From Acorus gramineus (Eukaryota > Streptophyta > Magnoliopsida > Acorales > Acoraceae), in NCBI GenBank assembly GCA_030737835.1, contig CM060849.1, positions 26,594,311 through 26,658,310 on the forward strand: a DNA stretch of 64,000 nt. The letters are read 5' to 3'. Shown in pieces: positions 12,977 to 26,858 of the stretch. Within the stretch, counting starts at the first letter, position 1. The number at the start of each line of letters is the position of its first letter. The translations under genes and the position numbers were made by a program. Under the pieces are notes generated by a model that saw only the letters and a list, made by a program, of their open reading frames with translations, was not told where the DNA came from and searched no databases.

Positions 12977-13154
12977 CTGTAGAGATTCCAAGAACCCAAA
13001 AAAAAAAAAATGTATATTTTTATAAGTGGGTCTATATTAAACCTGTCAACGGGTCGGGTCCGATTCTGTAGAGATTCCAAGAACCCAAAAAAAAAAAAAT
13101 GTATATTTTTATAAGTGGGTCTATATTAAACCTGTCAACGGGTCGGGTCCATAA
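12977..13154. repeat. 89-bp tandem duplication across a transposon end
   Basis: Two copies, at 12977-13065 and 13066-13154, look identical, including a 13-base A run. Each begins CTGTAGAGATTCC and ends within the CCTGTCAACGGGTCGGG terminus of the element to the right. Because it contains both flanking DNA and the transposon end, it arose after the insertion. Confidence 0.9.
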
Positions 13155-14003
13155 TCGGACCTGACCCGGATCCGATTACACGTGTAATATACTTGACCCG
13201 GCGGACCGAACAAACAAATGGGTCGGGTCCGGGTCCACCCCGCCCTGACCCGTTGGACCCGAGACCCAATTATTTTATTAAAATATGCTCATATATTATA
13301 AGACCATTAGTATTAGTTGATACATAATTTTATTTCTTACTTAACTTATTTTTGTATTCACAAGCCCATAAATCATAATCATAACAAGCCCATAAATCAT
13401 AATCATAACATTTTTTTTTTTGTTGTGTTGACATTGCAATTTGCAAGAACTTAATTGTTTAATATATAATAAACTTAGTAATGTATTGCCGTCGGTTTGT
13501 TTTGGACAATTAACTTATTAACTTTTGAATTTGTATGATTAATTAGTTTATTGCATGATTTATGTTTATTATTTAGGTTAATATGTTAGTGTTTATTGTT
13601 TTGAATGTTGTTTAGGTTAATATTGTTTTGAATGTTTGTATAATTAGTTATGTTTATTATTTAGGTTAATATGTTTTTTATGTTAGTGATTATTGTTTTG
13701 GATGTTGTTTAATAATTCATTTACTTTTTTGAATTATATAAAATTATATTCAAACATAGTCTCATTAATAATAATGTTTTATTACAAAAAATTTCAAATA
13801 GAATGATAAGGCAAACAAATACATGAGCTCTTTTTTTTTTTTTTTTTTTAACCAACCATCCGGGTCGGGTCGTACCAGACCCGGGTCCGACGGGTCCAGG
13901 TCTGGGTCCACATTTTCCTAGACCCGTCAGGTCCTGCCACGAGTCAGGTCTGGGTCCACCCTGACCCGACCCGAACCTGACCAGTTGACAGGCCTAGGCC
14001 TAG
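13039..14003. mobile_element. Non-autonomous hAT-like TIR element (GGGTCGGGTC family)
   Basis: About 0.96 kb with ends CCTGTCAAC (left) and GTTGACAGG (right). The subterminal regions are GC-rich inverted repeats of GGGTCGGGTCC / GGACCCGACCC, and the centre is AT-rich. TCTATAT(T/A) at 13031-13038 and 14004-14011 may be an 8-bp target-site duplication, as in hAT elements. A 24-bp tandem pair lies inside at 13361-13408. It has no transposase. Confidence 0.65.
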
Positions 14004-14011
14004 TCTATATA

Positions 14012-16170
14012 TAATTTATTGAAGAATTGATGCAGGCATTTTTGAAGCAATGGACCACTTTACAAAAATAACAATTGGTAGGAGTAAAATCCCACAAATT
14101 TGGCGTGGATGAATATTTCGTGGAGAAGATCAAGACTGGTGTTATCATACCTCTAATATTGCAAAATTTAGGCAAATTCATTTATTAAAATAATTAAATA
14201 AACAAATTTACTATTTATATTAATAATTAGCATAATTTTTTCTCTTTTCACATAAATCAAAATTGATTGTCATAACAATTCTAACCGCCTTCCATCAACT
14301 TAAAATAAATAGCTACGGTGTCTCACTTAATATATTTTTTATTTTGGCTTAATTAGGTTTCTTATTGAATCTGATTGAGTCAATATATATTAGGACTTGT
14401 AGCCTAATTACACATTCATATTTTGATAAGTAATATTCAGGGTTTCTCCTATTGGAGAGTATATTGTTTCAGAATCTTGATATAGTTTGGATTCTTTTTA
14501 TTAGGGTCAGCCGATTTATTTTGTTGGATTCTAGACAATCTTTTAAACTAATAACGCACGCATGTATTCCCATGAGTATGACATGATCAGTTTTCATAAT
14601 ATAAGGATGATTTTCCTTTCATGAAAGCTAAACATCAGCTGAAACCAACATGTAAAAGTGACACGAAATCCTGACCATTTTAAATCTGACTTAAGGACAA
14701 TGCGAATTAATGGACTTCTGTACAACTTTTAATCTAGAAATGCAACTTTTATAGACAGGTGGATTCGGATGCTGATATTTGTCTGAGTTTTTTTTTTTAA
14801 TTGCTTGATTTGTCAGATATATTTGAAAATTCATGTTTAAATTGTTTCACATGAAATATAAGCAATGCAGTGGACAACTTATTTTTGACCCCCTGTGTTT
14901 TAGTAAATAAAGATATTTTTTATCCATAGAACATAAATGTTTTCTTTATAATGTTAAGTGAATTTATATATTACAGTACAAAGTTCTTTTATTAAAAATT
15001 ATGGATAACACCAGTGGTTTATAAAAAATTTGAGGCTTCAGGACTGCTAAGTCATTCCTGTCGTCCTTTTTCTTAGACCAAATAAATTTTAAAATATTTT
15101 GAGGTATACATATGTATACATATTTAATAAAATAGATATTTTATAAAAAATAAATATATATTTAAATTATTTAATGCATATATTTTCACATTTTTCGTAA
15201 TACAAACATAACATACTCTACTAAGAATTTCGTATACTACATGCATAGATAACATGAATGGAGTCACATGGCTCATTGGGGCAGCAGCCACCCAATCAAT
15301 TTTTTTTTTTAACTAACTAATAGTTTTATTTTATTTATGTAGGCATATATGCATTCTTGTCGAGATTTTTCTTTTATCTAATCTTGTGTGGTTACTTTTA
15401 TGTCATAGATAATATCTTAATTAATTTTGTACTACTACAAGTTGCAAAAGGATGATGACTGATTTTGTGCATTTAGATTTTTCTCAATTAATATTGAATT
15501 CCTAGTCAGAAAAAAAAAGGCACGCAAAAATGATCCACATAAACTTTTTATTTATCTCGTATATACATGCGAAAGTGTAATTCACAATCATAACATGAAA
15601 AGAAGAAGATCATGTTGTATATGCTGTCATACTTCTAAAGCTTTTGTATACAGTACTCTGTCCATCTTCATTTATATAGCAATACAATTACTTACCAAGC
15701 CAAAAAAAAAAAGAAGCAGCAAAGAATAATACATGTAGTTGAATTGCAGTAGATTCAATGATCAATTACCAAATCTTTAGTCCCTGATGAGAAGATGCCT
15801 CACGAGATCGAAATGCTCTAGAACATCAAAAAGAAGGCCATCTTTCAATCATAACCTCCTAGCATTTTAGTTAATTTTTTTCATTCATCAAGTGACAGTG
15901 CATAATTTACATTCTCAAAATTTGACACTCATGGTCTCATTCATTAACTTGGGTGATGAACTTGACATCATTAGACTATGTCAAATGCATCAAATGATTC
16001 TTAGTGACCTCATTAAGCGCATTTTAATCATGCATGGAAAACGATTCAATCGATGGTGATCGAAGTGGAATGAATTCTTCCCCTGCAGTGAGTATTTTCT
16101 CTTCTTCCAGGCCCCATCTTGTTCAGAATCTGCATGTTCATTCCATCAAATATTCCTATTGGACTCTTAG
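14012..16170. other. AT-rich intergenic DNA, no gene seen
   Basis: Very AT-rich with short homopolymer runs. I see no coding motif, RNA gene or element end that can be defended. Confidence 0.5.
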
Positions 16171-16429
16171 GGTGTGTTTGGTTGCGCGATTGTAAAACTG
16201 ATTCTGCAGGAATCTGCGATTGCAAAACTGATTCTGCAGGAATCTGCGATTGCAAACTGATTTCGCAGGAAGCTCACTTTCTCAGCTTTCTGAAATTGCA
16301 ACTTTTGGGCACTATTTGCCTGAAATCTGTGTGCAGGAAGCTGCTACAGTAAAACTGTTTGGTTGCACGATTGCAAACGCTGTTTCCTGCAATCGCAAAC
16401 GCAGCGCAATCGCGTAACCAAACGCACCC
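16171..16429. mobile_element. MITE, PIF/Harbinger (Tourist)-like, with internal tandem repeat
   Basis: 259 bp with near-perfect inverted ends: GGTGTGTTTGGTTGCGCGAT on the left and ATCGCGTAACCAAACGCACC on the right. TAG flanks both sides as a 3-bp target duplication. An uninterrupted copy of the target (GGACTCTTAGTCATATCG) is present just to the right at about 16467, because a roughly 43-bp host segment is duplicated around the insertion. Inside, a 30-bp unit carrying CTGATTCTGCAGGAATCTGC is repeated from about 16197, the last copy degenerate. Confidence 0.8.
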
Positions 16430-16432
16430 TAG

Positions 16433-18934
16433 TCATATCGAATAATTCCATCAAATATTCCTATTGGACTCTTAGTCATATCGAATAATTCCTCTACCAA
16501 TATCAAACAAATACTTGTTGTCTATTCTCGTATTGGTAGGTGATAGATACATTTCAATCTTTCATCATGCAGATGAGCCTCAGTTAGACTTCACCCATCT
16601 TCTCATCCACACTTAAATTGTCTTTAAAAGATCCTTGGATAAGAGAAAGCAAAGAATACCACACATATGGTCTCCAGTGGCAAAATTATACTCTCCATAT
16701 CCACTATTGTTCACCTGACATAAAGAACACTTCAACTTTGTGAAACTTATGCCTTTTCATTTTCAGACCACATCTTTAGAATCTTATGGCCTCTCTCTCT
16801 CTCTCTCTCTCTGCCCAATCATTCACATAAAACACCTTTTGGAGAGTGTTCTCAAGGAATACATCATTGTTATGTTGATAAATATTGAAAAGCCATCTTC
16901 AATGGAGCACATTCTAACATCTTTTGAAGTTCAAAAAGTCTCCCCACTTCCAACTGAGAGTCACATGTGGAGCCAGTGCAAGTGGAGGATCTTTTAAATA
17001 ATTCCATTGTCCTTCGTCTACATTTATGAGTGGGGCAGTTACTATATATGGCCAAGAAAATGGGAGGACAATTTTGTTGGGGCCTATTGTTTTTCCCCTC
17101 CTCTTGGTCCCTCTCTTTTTGAGGGGTAAGATGCATTCAGGGTTTAGATCTCATCAAATAGCATTTAATAAAAAAACTGACTTGTGATAAAAACCATATA
17201 TAAAAAAAAAAACAAAAAACTATCACAATCTCACACACCAAGCAGGTGAATTTGCCATAAATCAGTTATATATTTTTTTTATGTTTGTTGTGTTATTATG
17301 TAGGTTGGTCCCCAATAAGTGAGTGATAGATGTTTAGATTTTCATGTAATATAAATAAATTTCAAAATCATGAGTACTTTTGATTCCTTTTGACAGAGAA
17401 AATGTATCACACTAGAATAGCTAATTCAAAAGGACAAATTAAGCCATATATCTTATTTGTGCAGATTCTCTTCCACATGTGATTGAGAGTTGCTGCTTCA
17501 CAGTCTGTTTGTTTTCCGTGTTCATCTCTTACAGGACTAGTTAGGGATTTCAAATGACTATCATGTTTTTTGTTTGTAACACCAAACAATAAAACGGTAC
17601 ATAAAGCCTAATGGACCCCTCTCATGTTAACCTTTTCTTATCCTTAGTCTTTTCAAAATTTAAAAAAGGAGACTGATCAATTATTTAATAAATTTGACAT
17701 GATTAAGAAAGATGCTCTGCCTCTTCCACTGAGTCCCTTCAATCACCTAACAATGAACATGCGTTTTAAGAAGGCTTATCTACAACATGACATTTTATTT
17801 GGCCATGCATCAGTGGAAAGACAATGCATGTCAGTCTATTATAGCCTCTGCCCTCTGTTGTGTTGACTGGTATAATCATAGTATGAAGCAGAAATGATAT
17901 TTTTAATATATCAGTTTAACAATACAGATTGTGAGAGTCTTTGTTATTATAGTATCATTATGATATATATAGATAAAGTAAATGATGTATTAATAAAATA
18001 GTTGTATCAGTCACCCCTCTTCCCTTTTTTTTCTATATTACCCCAATTTTTACTTTGAAATAAATCTAGCATTTAAAAAATTCTATAGATTATATTAGAT
18101 GTCAGCCAAAGATAAAAATAGTTTATACAACATGACTAACTTATTAAATATGTTCTGCGATCAAGTGTATTAAATAATTAAATTCATGTTATAATATCTT
18201 TACAGTGTGAGTCTGTTTTATAGTTTTGTCTGCAATCTTATATTTTGAGATAACATTGTAACATTGTAATGTATGAAAATATAAATATTTTTTTTTTAAT
18301 AAAAGATTAACATATTATTATATGTATATATTTTAATTCATATTACACTGTATACTCAATAGATGAGTATGTATATTTTAAAAATAAAAGTAAGTATAAT
18401 GAGTGAATTGAACAGTGTCGGAAACCGGACCTATTATTTTTCTGGACCAAAAAATCCAAACCCATTACCAGACATGGCCCTCGTGATCCAGTTGGTAGAT
18501 TGTTTATTTTCAATTGATGGATGTCAAACATGGAGGTGTCTCTCTTGTCAGGTGGGTTTTAACTTAGTGTACTTGTTTGTTTTGCCCCCATAAATCATGA
18601 CTTTTGGGGTGTTGTTTAGGTGTGTTGTGTCAATCTATTCAGGCAGTCAATTTTAAAAATATGGATGAGACAAGGTGGCATTTTGTGAGCCTCAAAAAAG
18701 GACCATCTGCTCTGAAACTTCCATATTTAAATCTTATAATTACAACCACCAGAATTCTGTGGGAGATTCAAAACATGTCTGGTTTTTTGTAGAAAAAAAA
18801 GAGAGGAGATTTTCAAACCAACTGTATGTGTTGGATATTCAACCACGTGGGCTGTTGTTTTCCTCGCGTCCTCACCTACTGAAGAACTTGTATCTAGATT
18901 GGTGATTTTCAAGTTTTATTCAAGCGAAAAATCA
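16433..18934. other. Intergenic DNA, no gene seen
   Basis: Contains a CT microsatellite at about 16793-16813. Otherwise unremarkable AT-rich DNA with no supported gene. Confidence 0.5.
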
Positions 18935-19432
18935 ATATAACCCTATGTAAACTTCTTGAAATCTATAAAATCTTTTAAATTTTTTTAAAATTCATATTAT
19001 TTTATGAAAATATTTAATAAATTTAAATAACCTCTTGAATAAAATTTACATTCAAGATTATGAATATTTTGTGAATATTATGTTTGGTTAACTCTAGTAG
19101 AAAATATAATATATTAAAAAAAATATCTATAATGTTTTAAAAATGTAAAAAATCTTCTATAAATAACAATTTTATCTCTCTGGATAGAGTTTTATAATAT
19201 ATTCAGAAATGGTAAAATCATCAATTTCATAGGATTTTTTACATTTTTAAAACATTGTAATGGTTTTTTAGTATATTGTGTTTTCAATCAGGAAGTATTC
19301 ATCATCTATTGACAAAAATTTTATTCGTGAGGTTATTTGGATTTATTAGGTATTTTCAGAGGGTTATATGGATTTTAAGAAAAGACGGGGGATTATACGA
19401 ATTTCAGTCAGATTTCAGTGGGTTGTATGGAT
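18935..19432. mobile_element. Fold-back MITE-like repeat, family shared with 31212-31661
   Basis: Roughly 500 bp. The centre (TTCTATAAATAACAATTTTAT, then GATAGAGTTTTATAAT) aligns with the element at 31212-31661. The right part carries GGTTATTTGGAT and GGGTTATATGGATTTTAAG, the same outward-reading end motif. The boundaries are approximate. Confidence 0.5.
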
Positions 19433-20412
19433 TTTTTTCCTTTATCTAAAAGATAAAATGTAGTCATCATATCCCATTTTTTTATAGGTGCGGTCATCCT
19501 CTCCTCTTATTACTATCTGATTAAATGAATTTTAATCAAACAATTAAAATAACTAACCCATGAAATCACATGTCTTGATGAATCATGATTCCTCTTTTTT
19601 CTTCACATGATCTCTCATTTTTTCACTTGTGTTTTTTTATGAACTATTTTTTTACCATCCGATGAAATACATCTCAATTGTACAGCAATTATAAGGTAAC
19701 CATATATATTAAGAGAAGTTATGGTATCCGCACCGTATCACCTCTCTGTATATACGTATGTATGAAATGAATACATGGATGAGTCTGTGCATGAAATGAC
19801 TCCCAACTGTCTCTTCTGATTATGCCAACAGTGTTGTCCAGGATATTTATGTCAAACATCACTAAACTGTTGTTGTCTTTCAAAATCAAAGATTTAATGC
19901 TTCACCTTTTTCTATCTGTTCTTCATAGGTCAAGGTTGATTTTTATTTTATTTTATCTATTTATTTATCGTGGACAAGGTTAACCATTTAATGTAACAAG
20001 GAAAATTATAGCTGATCAGCTCATGAAAATGATCTTTTAAGGCTACAATTAAACAATCAATATGAAAAAAATCTAAGACTAATCTATAATGGGAAACTGT
20101 TCCAGCCACCACAACTGACTGGTTCAAGTTCTTAGCATGTGATGATCATAAAAAATATATATGTGATTTTATATTAAAAAAATTGTGACCATAAACAACC
20201 ATATTAACTGCTCACATGAAGACATAGGCGCCTCTGCGCAATTGTTTAATTACCACGTGCTTTATATTGTAAGGATTACATTTTTTTTTTCATGTTAGAT
20301 TTTTGTATTATTTTAATTTGTTGCTATCATATAAGATGCCTGGGGCATAATCTGGCCATGATTCCCTCAAAATTTGCTCAATTTACAATTACATAAATAA
20401 ATAAAGAAAAAT

Positions 20413-21127
20413 TGTGGAGAGGCAAAATTTTGTCTTACCGGATTCGGTTAACGGACTCCGCCTCTTCCGTTCTCCTCCGCCCGAACTCGCCTTAATCCAC
20501 CGATCAGCGCTCCTGAACGCCTTCAACACCAGGAGGTGGGGGGCCTGCAGAAGACCCTCCGACGCTCAAATCAGTGAAAACAGCCGACCAAAAGAGAATA
20601 GAAAATAGAGATTGTATCTACCTCATGAGTCTGTTCTTGCCTCTTATTTATAGGGGTGATGGACTGGTGCTAGGGTTTTGGATCGACTCTGTCCATCGGA
20701 CGGTCGAGAATCCTCGAATCATTATCTAGGAGATAAAAAATATGCTCCCTGATTTGGTCAATTATGGATTAACATATATATTCAGATTCCATGGGGATTT
20801 GGTGGACCAAGTTAATAATTACCTGATTTGATGATTTGCATGGAATTAATGGGGATCGAATGCTAATAATTATCCCTTAATGTATTGGATTTGTGTGGAT
20901 CCATACTATAATTAGATGGATTCCTTACTGACTTGGTCTGCAGTAATCGGTGGCCGGATCCATTTCGGATTTGGGTCGGCTGTGCTGTCGCGTCGTCGGG
21001 CAGTAAGACCGGTCACCAGGCCCATCAAGATAGGCTCGCACCTTGCGGGTCGTCATTTAGTCGGATCGAACCAAATGGGCTTCAAAATCCGACCCAATAC
21101 TTTCAGCCAGAAAATTTGGCGCCCACA
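20413..21127 (-). mobile_element. Solo LTR of a Ty3/Gypsy (Tat-like) retrotransposon
   Basis: On the minus strand it runs from TGTGGGCGCCAAATTTTC at 21127 to GCCTCTCCACA at 20413, with TG...CA ends. It contains a promoter (CTATAAATAAG at about 20645-20655) followed by ACTCATGAGGTAGATAC and TTGAGCGTCGGAGGG, a phrase common in plant Tat-lineage LTRs. No primer-binding site, internal domain or second LTR follows, so it is a solo LTR. No clean 5-bp target duplication is visible. The locally high GC content and scattered open frames are LTR sequence, not genes. Confidence 0.65.
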
Positions 21128-24100
21128 ATTTGTAACACCCATTTCAAATTAAGTAGGACCATATGAGCGTACCTCATAAAAAAATAGATCCAGTCAGAAC
21201 TGATTAGTCTCTAATAACAAATTAACATATGACAACTATTATATGTTGATTTTCTATGAAGGACTGATGAAACAGGAGAGTCACATTTCTGACTCACATG
21301 GCTTAGGTGGATTTATAACTTGATATTGGGCACTTATGAGCAAAATTGCCATGATATGCAATTTGAACCACTGAATCCAATACAGTGATAGAAGCCATTA
21401 AAACAAGGTGGGAAGGACAACAAGGTCAACTAGTGAACAATAGCTAAAAAATGTCAAGAGTTCGCACCATGCTCATGATGAAGAAGAGCAGAAGCTTGAG
21501 GTGGATGGGTGGGATCTTACATGTCACTCATATGAGATATTCATTTGTTACTCCCAATTAGTCTACTTGTGATGCATCACTAGTGTTGAATATAAAACTT
21601 TTTTTTGTACCCATTTGAAGACCTTTTAAACAAATAAATGGCTGTTCAAGAGGTGCAAGTGGATCATTTCATTCATGCATCTATGCAGATTTTTTTTCCA
21701 TAGAAAATCTTGTCCTGGATTATTATTTTTAACTTGTTTTTACCTAACAGAAACATTTGTTTTTTTTTAAGTACAATTGTACAAATTAACAAATGTTTGT
21801 GTCACTGGTAACACAAAAAAGAAAGAAAAGGATATATATGTCGATGCTAATGCAAATTTGGATGTAATAGACCTTGGTTCATACATTCAGGGCTATCAAA
21901 TTGTTATCAATACTTGTATCTACCCATTTCTCTTAATAATAATAAAGTTATTCTATTTTTTAATAAAACTAAAAACTTAATAAAAAGGTTCTGCTTTTAA
22001 ATAATGCCAATAGCGCAAATGCGTTATCCAACACATTTCAGAAAACAAGCTTCATTAATTAAAAATTATTTACAGCTTTTAGTGTAAAAAAATTGCTTTT
22101 TAAAAATGACAGAAAATGCGCTATCAATAAATCAAAGTTTATTTAAATCACTTTATTCAAAATTTTATTTTTCAAATGTGTTTTCAAACACTACCTAAAA
22201 TCCTAAATTATGTACCACACATGAATAACCTGGAAGACTTTTTTTTCTGGATCTTGTGCAAATCGTTCTTTTGGTTGGTTTAATTACAAATAAAATAATA
22301 AAACTAAAAACTAAACAAATAAGTAAAATAGTTATTAAGATTTTTTAATACTTATAATATCTATATTACAGACACCTATTGGATTTTGATATTCAATTGT
22401 TGGAACACATCCTCTAAATTTTTTTTTTTTTCGTTATAAAAAAAATACTCTAAATTTGTTGATGGCCTTTGAAGTTGCACCAATATATGTTGGAATTGTA
22501 GTGCAATAGTGAGGCCGCCAATTATGAAATACAACTGAAATACAATGTAATAATATTTATTTATTTATTGGTGTCCATTATGGATCTTGAGAAATCCCAT
22601 GCCATACGGAGGGTAAGATTCGATCTTCTTCCATTTCGAATGCTTTTCCAGAAGTCCTCAATCTCGCATTGACATTCAAGTTTAAAGACATTTCTACATA
22701 AAGAGTGAATATTGGAGATTAAAAATATTTCTAAGAATTGTGGTTTTAGTAGAGACAAAAATGATCTACTTGTAATCTAAGAATTGTGTGTGAAAAGATA
22801 AGAATCTATTACTATTACTGTGGGACATGATTTGATAGAGATGTCTTGTCACACCAACATTTGATTCTTTTACATAAAAAAGATAAAAATCCAAAGATGA
22901 TAAGATAAAATACAAGTTCACTTGTAGGTTTACTTATACATATTAATTTTATATATGTAAATATATGGTTGAAGGCAAAGTGTATATCTGCATTAAAATT
23001 GAGACAAGTCAAGATACAATGAAGATGAAAGAGAGAGTGGAATGAGAATTCTAAAATTTGAAATAGTGATATGAAGACTTAAAAAATTAAATTTGAAAAC
23101 TCACAATAGGAGTTAATGACTCTTGAAAAGTTTAAACTTGAAATTGAAACCCACAATTGGAGTTGGTGGGTCTCCAGTAACCCACAAAATCTTAATATTG
23201 CGGCTCTAAATATTTTTATTTTAAATCAAATATTTTGGAACTGATTTTTTCAGTTTCTGAGATATTTTGCACCTATATTCATATCCGGGTAATGTATATT
23301 GCCACCCATTCCATCCTATTTTTTGGAATAAAAAAGAACTCAGTATAATTTTTTAAATACGACATTCTATTACCATTCATTTAAATTTAACTAAAACTTG
23401 TCATCCATTAATCTTAGCACACATGAGTGCATAACAATCACACTAAATAACTGTATTTATTATTTTTATTTAATTAAATATAATCAATATTTCAAAATAA
23501 TACGCGGTCCGCATGTGTTGTCGGGGTCCAAACACACATGCGGCCGCATATCCTGTATATGCAGTTGCACATTAACCATTCCAACTATCATTATTTTATT
23601 TTTAAAAATTGTTTGTTCAAACGTTTGAATGTATTTCTAAATGAATTTGTTCATAGAGTACTAATATTTTTGTATGTTTTTGAACTCTCTTTTGAATCCC
23701 ATTTAAACTCTATTCAAACGTTATTACACATCGAATCATATACAGTTCCAATCAAAATAGCATATGTGACCGCATATGTCGGCATGTGCAACAACATTTG
23801 CATATGAATGTAATTGATTTATAATTTTACAAAAGGTGAATTGTTCAAATGCCCTTTGATCAATAGTTCAATTTTTATTCTGCCCTAAACTTTTTTTTTC
23901 TTTACCTCTACAGTGTTGTTCTTTTTTTTTTTTGTTACCCCTAACTTTTCATAATATTTAAAATACCTCTTATATACAGAGTTACAGAATATACAAATAC
24001 AATGTTATACATTAAAAAATTATACACATAGTTACAGATATTTAATAGTTATTTACAAAGAGTGTTTAACGAATATGAAGATGATTAAACACAAAATTAC

Positions 24101-25680
24101 TATATATACAATATATTCATGAATTAAAAATTCTATCATTTTCATCTATAAGTGCATTTAATGTATACAAAATTATTATAGATAAATTTTCAGAGTGTCA
24201 TTAAAATAAATATATCAACTATTATTGATCCATGTTAACTAGTCAAGCATATATATTTTACTAAGAATATGAGATAACGGGTTGCACTACACAAAACACC
24301 TACTCCTCTAAAGTCCAAAATCACTAAGTGCCAATGTAAATATTTGTTGAGGAGAAGAAAAAACTTATATGCTTCAATAATAATTTCATATTTGTACCTA
24401 CACATGTAGTGAGTTGTGAGAACCAGTCGATCATTCTTTCTACCTTGCATGGATAAGCGTTTATAAAACAAGTTTACGCATATATAATTATATATTTGTA
24501 GATATATGTATTTTTGTAACTAATTAAGCATATTATGTAACCACACATTATGTGACTGCAAATTGAAAAAATAAAATGTGGATACTTTAGACCGATCAGG
24601 AATAAAAAAAAAAAAAAAGGACTAGATTGCATGGTAAAAAATTTTAAAAAAATCTAAGGCTAAAAAAAAAAAATAAATAAATTAATTAAGGATATTTAAG
24701 CAATTCACCCATTCACATCTCACCTGTTAGAAAAAAATCAAATAAAGACAAAACAAAGATTAAAATTAAAAAAAAATGCTAAATAATATAGTACCCCGAT
24801 GAATGAAGACAAAATTAGGGACCACCACCTGTTAGGCTGTAATCATAGAAATCACAATAGAATAAAAAAATTATATATAAATATGTGACGTCTATAAATA
24901 TACAATGTTTAATGAACAAGAAAGATCACGTTAAAAACACTTTGATGATCGAATAAAACGTACTTCCAACTCTAATTTTAATTTACACGTGTTTAAATTT
25001 TTTAAAAATAGTATATTTTATTTAATAAATTAAGTATATATTTTTATAAAAATAAATAATCATATATTTTGATAAATTATATAAATATATATATATCTTG
25101 GTAATATGAGTATATATTTCGATGATTTTTTATTATCGTATAAAAGATTAAAAAAAAATTGTGTCACATCACTTATATTTTTAATAGGATGGACATTAAT
25201 GAAAAATGAAAATTGACTTTTTTTAGTTTTTTTTATTTTATCTAACATGAACATTTTTATGGTATGTTTTTCCTTCTAGACTTCAGACATTAATGCGGTT
25301 CCCCAGACAGGTCACAGGAATCTGATTCATGAGATTATAAAATGGCTACTCTTACTAGAAATAGTGCACCCCATTTTTATTTTTTCAAAATTTCGAACAA
25401 TGAGGAAGGTTGTAAATACTGGATTATCACTTTAATTATTCACTTTAATTTTCATTCATAGAACAATGATGAAGGTTGTAAATACTGGATAATTATAATT
25501 CATCCTAATTAACATAGATATTTTTTTTCTTCTACAAATCATTGAAAAGCATTAAAGCAACGCCTTTTCCTTACAAGTTAATCATTCCATAAAAATAAAT
25601 ATTTTCCATCCCTTCGAATTTAGTGCTTTGATTTTAAAAATAATTACTTCAAGTGAGTTTAATTCAATAACTAGATCTAG

Positions 25681-25725
<45 letters not shown>

Positions 25726-26858
25726 TATATATCGACTACATATAATCCAAAACCACTAAATTCTCACCAGCCTCTGATAATGAAACAAATTTTTAATTAT
25801 ATATATTATTATTAATGCCTACTACCAACTGATCAATACCTTCCAACCATAAACATGCCATTGCCGGGGAAAGCTGAGAGACAATTCTGATCCAATAATT
25901 TTATATTATATTTCTTTTCTTAATTAAATTTTATGGTTTTTTATATTAGATGAAATTTATAAGATGGTTTAAATTATTGGATCTTGAAATAGATTATGTT
26001 TATTGTCTTTTCATGCTGAGTGACAAATGCAATTCAACCACAAACGTGTTAAGGAATTAACACACGAGGGATTTGCTGGTGTTTTAATATAGTGAAGATA
26101 TTTATTTATTTATTCACTTGGTCACTTCACCATTTCTGAAGTTTCAGTAATATTTGCTTAATCAAACTAAATTCTCAGACGTTCAATTCTCATAATTTTT
26201 TTTTAAAAAAATAAAAATTTCAAATGTTATTTGTTTAGGCACTTCTTGAAACATTAGAGTTTTTGTAAATATATATACCTCTCTAAAAAAAATTAAAACA
26301 ATTAAAAATTATAAAATAAGATTGCATATAAGATTATTCTTAATATCATTCAATAAAAAAAAACCTATCACGATTCCTCCATTCAATTAATTTTCATTGA
26401 TAATTGAAAGTCAAAGTAGAAGGATAAAATTAGAATATTTCGTGCAAATTCATCCTAACATTGATAAGTCCACTAATTATTAATTAAATTCATCCATAAT
26501 TGTTTTATTAAAACTAATTTGTGGTTTGGCTGAGATGTTAAAATCAAAATCAGAAGTCACATCATGATCATAATTTAAAAGTTTACAAATGAAAGTCCTG
26601 GTTTCAAGGATGCTAAAGTTTCCAGATCTTTTTTAAATTTAACGAGCAAGATTGTTATGATTTATTATTAAAATCAAATTAATTATTTTTTGTCTAAATC
26701 AATTGATTATTAGTTTTTTCTTAACAAACATTCAAATAAATAAAGCCACATATATATTTGTATTAAATAATGCTGTATTAAATTGAGATTTAAATTCAGA
26801 GGTCAAAGTAAATCTCATTTCCTAAATGACTCGAAACTTTTGATAATTATTATCACAA
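21128..26858. other. AT-rich intergenic DNA, no gene seen
   Basis: Long AT-rich stretch with many A/T runs. Palindrome-rich motifs containing GCGGCCGCAT and CATATG occur at 23505-23560 and 23755-23805. All open frames are short, with low-complexity translations, and I would not annotate any. Confidence 0.5.
25684..25725. repeat. TA microsatellite
   Basis: About twenty-one AT dinucleotides in an uninterrupted run within AT-rich spacer. Confidence 0.95.

Noticed and set aside
20414-21166. Plus-strand open frames at 20414-20608 and 20916-21166
   Set aside because: They fall inside the solo LTR. The composition reflects LTR GC content, and no retroviral-type domain is present.
25684-25725. TA run as a regulatory or origin-like site
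   Set aside because: Simple microsatellite in AT-rich spacer, with nothing else supporting a function.
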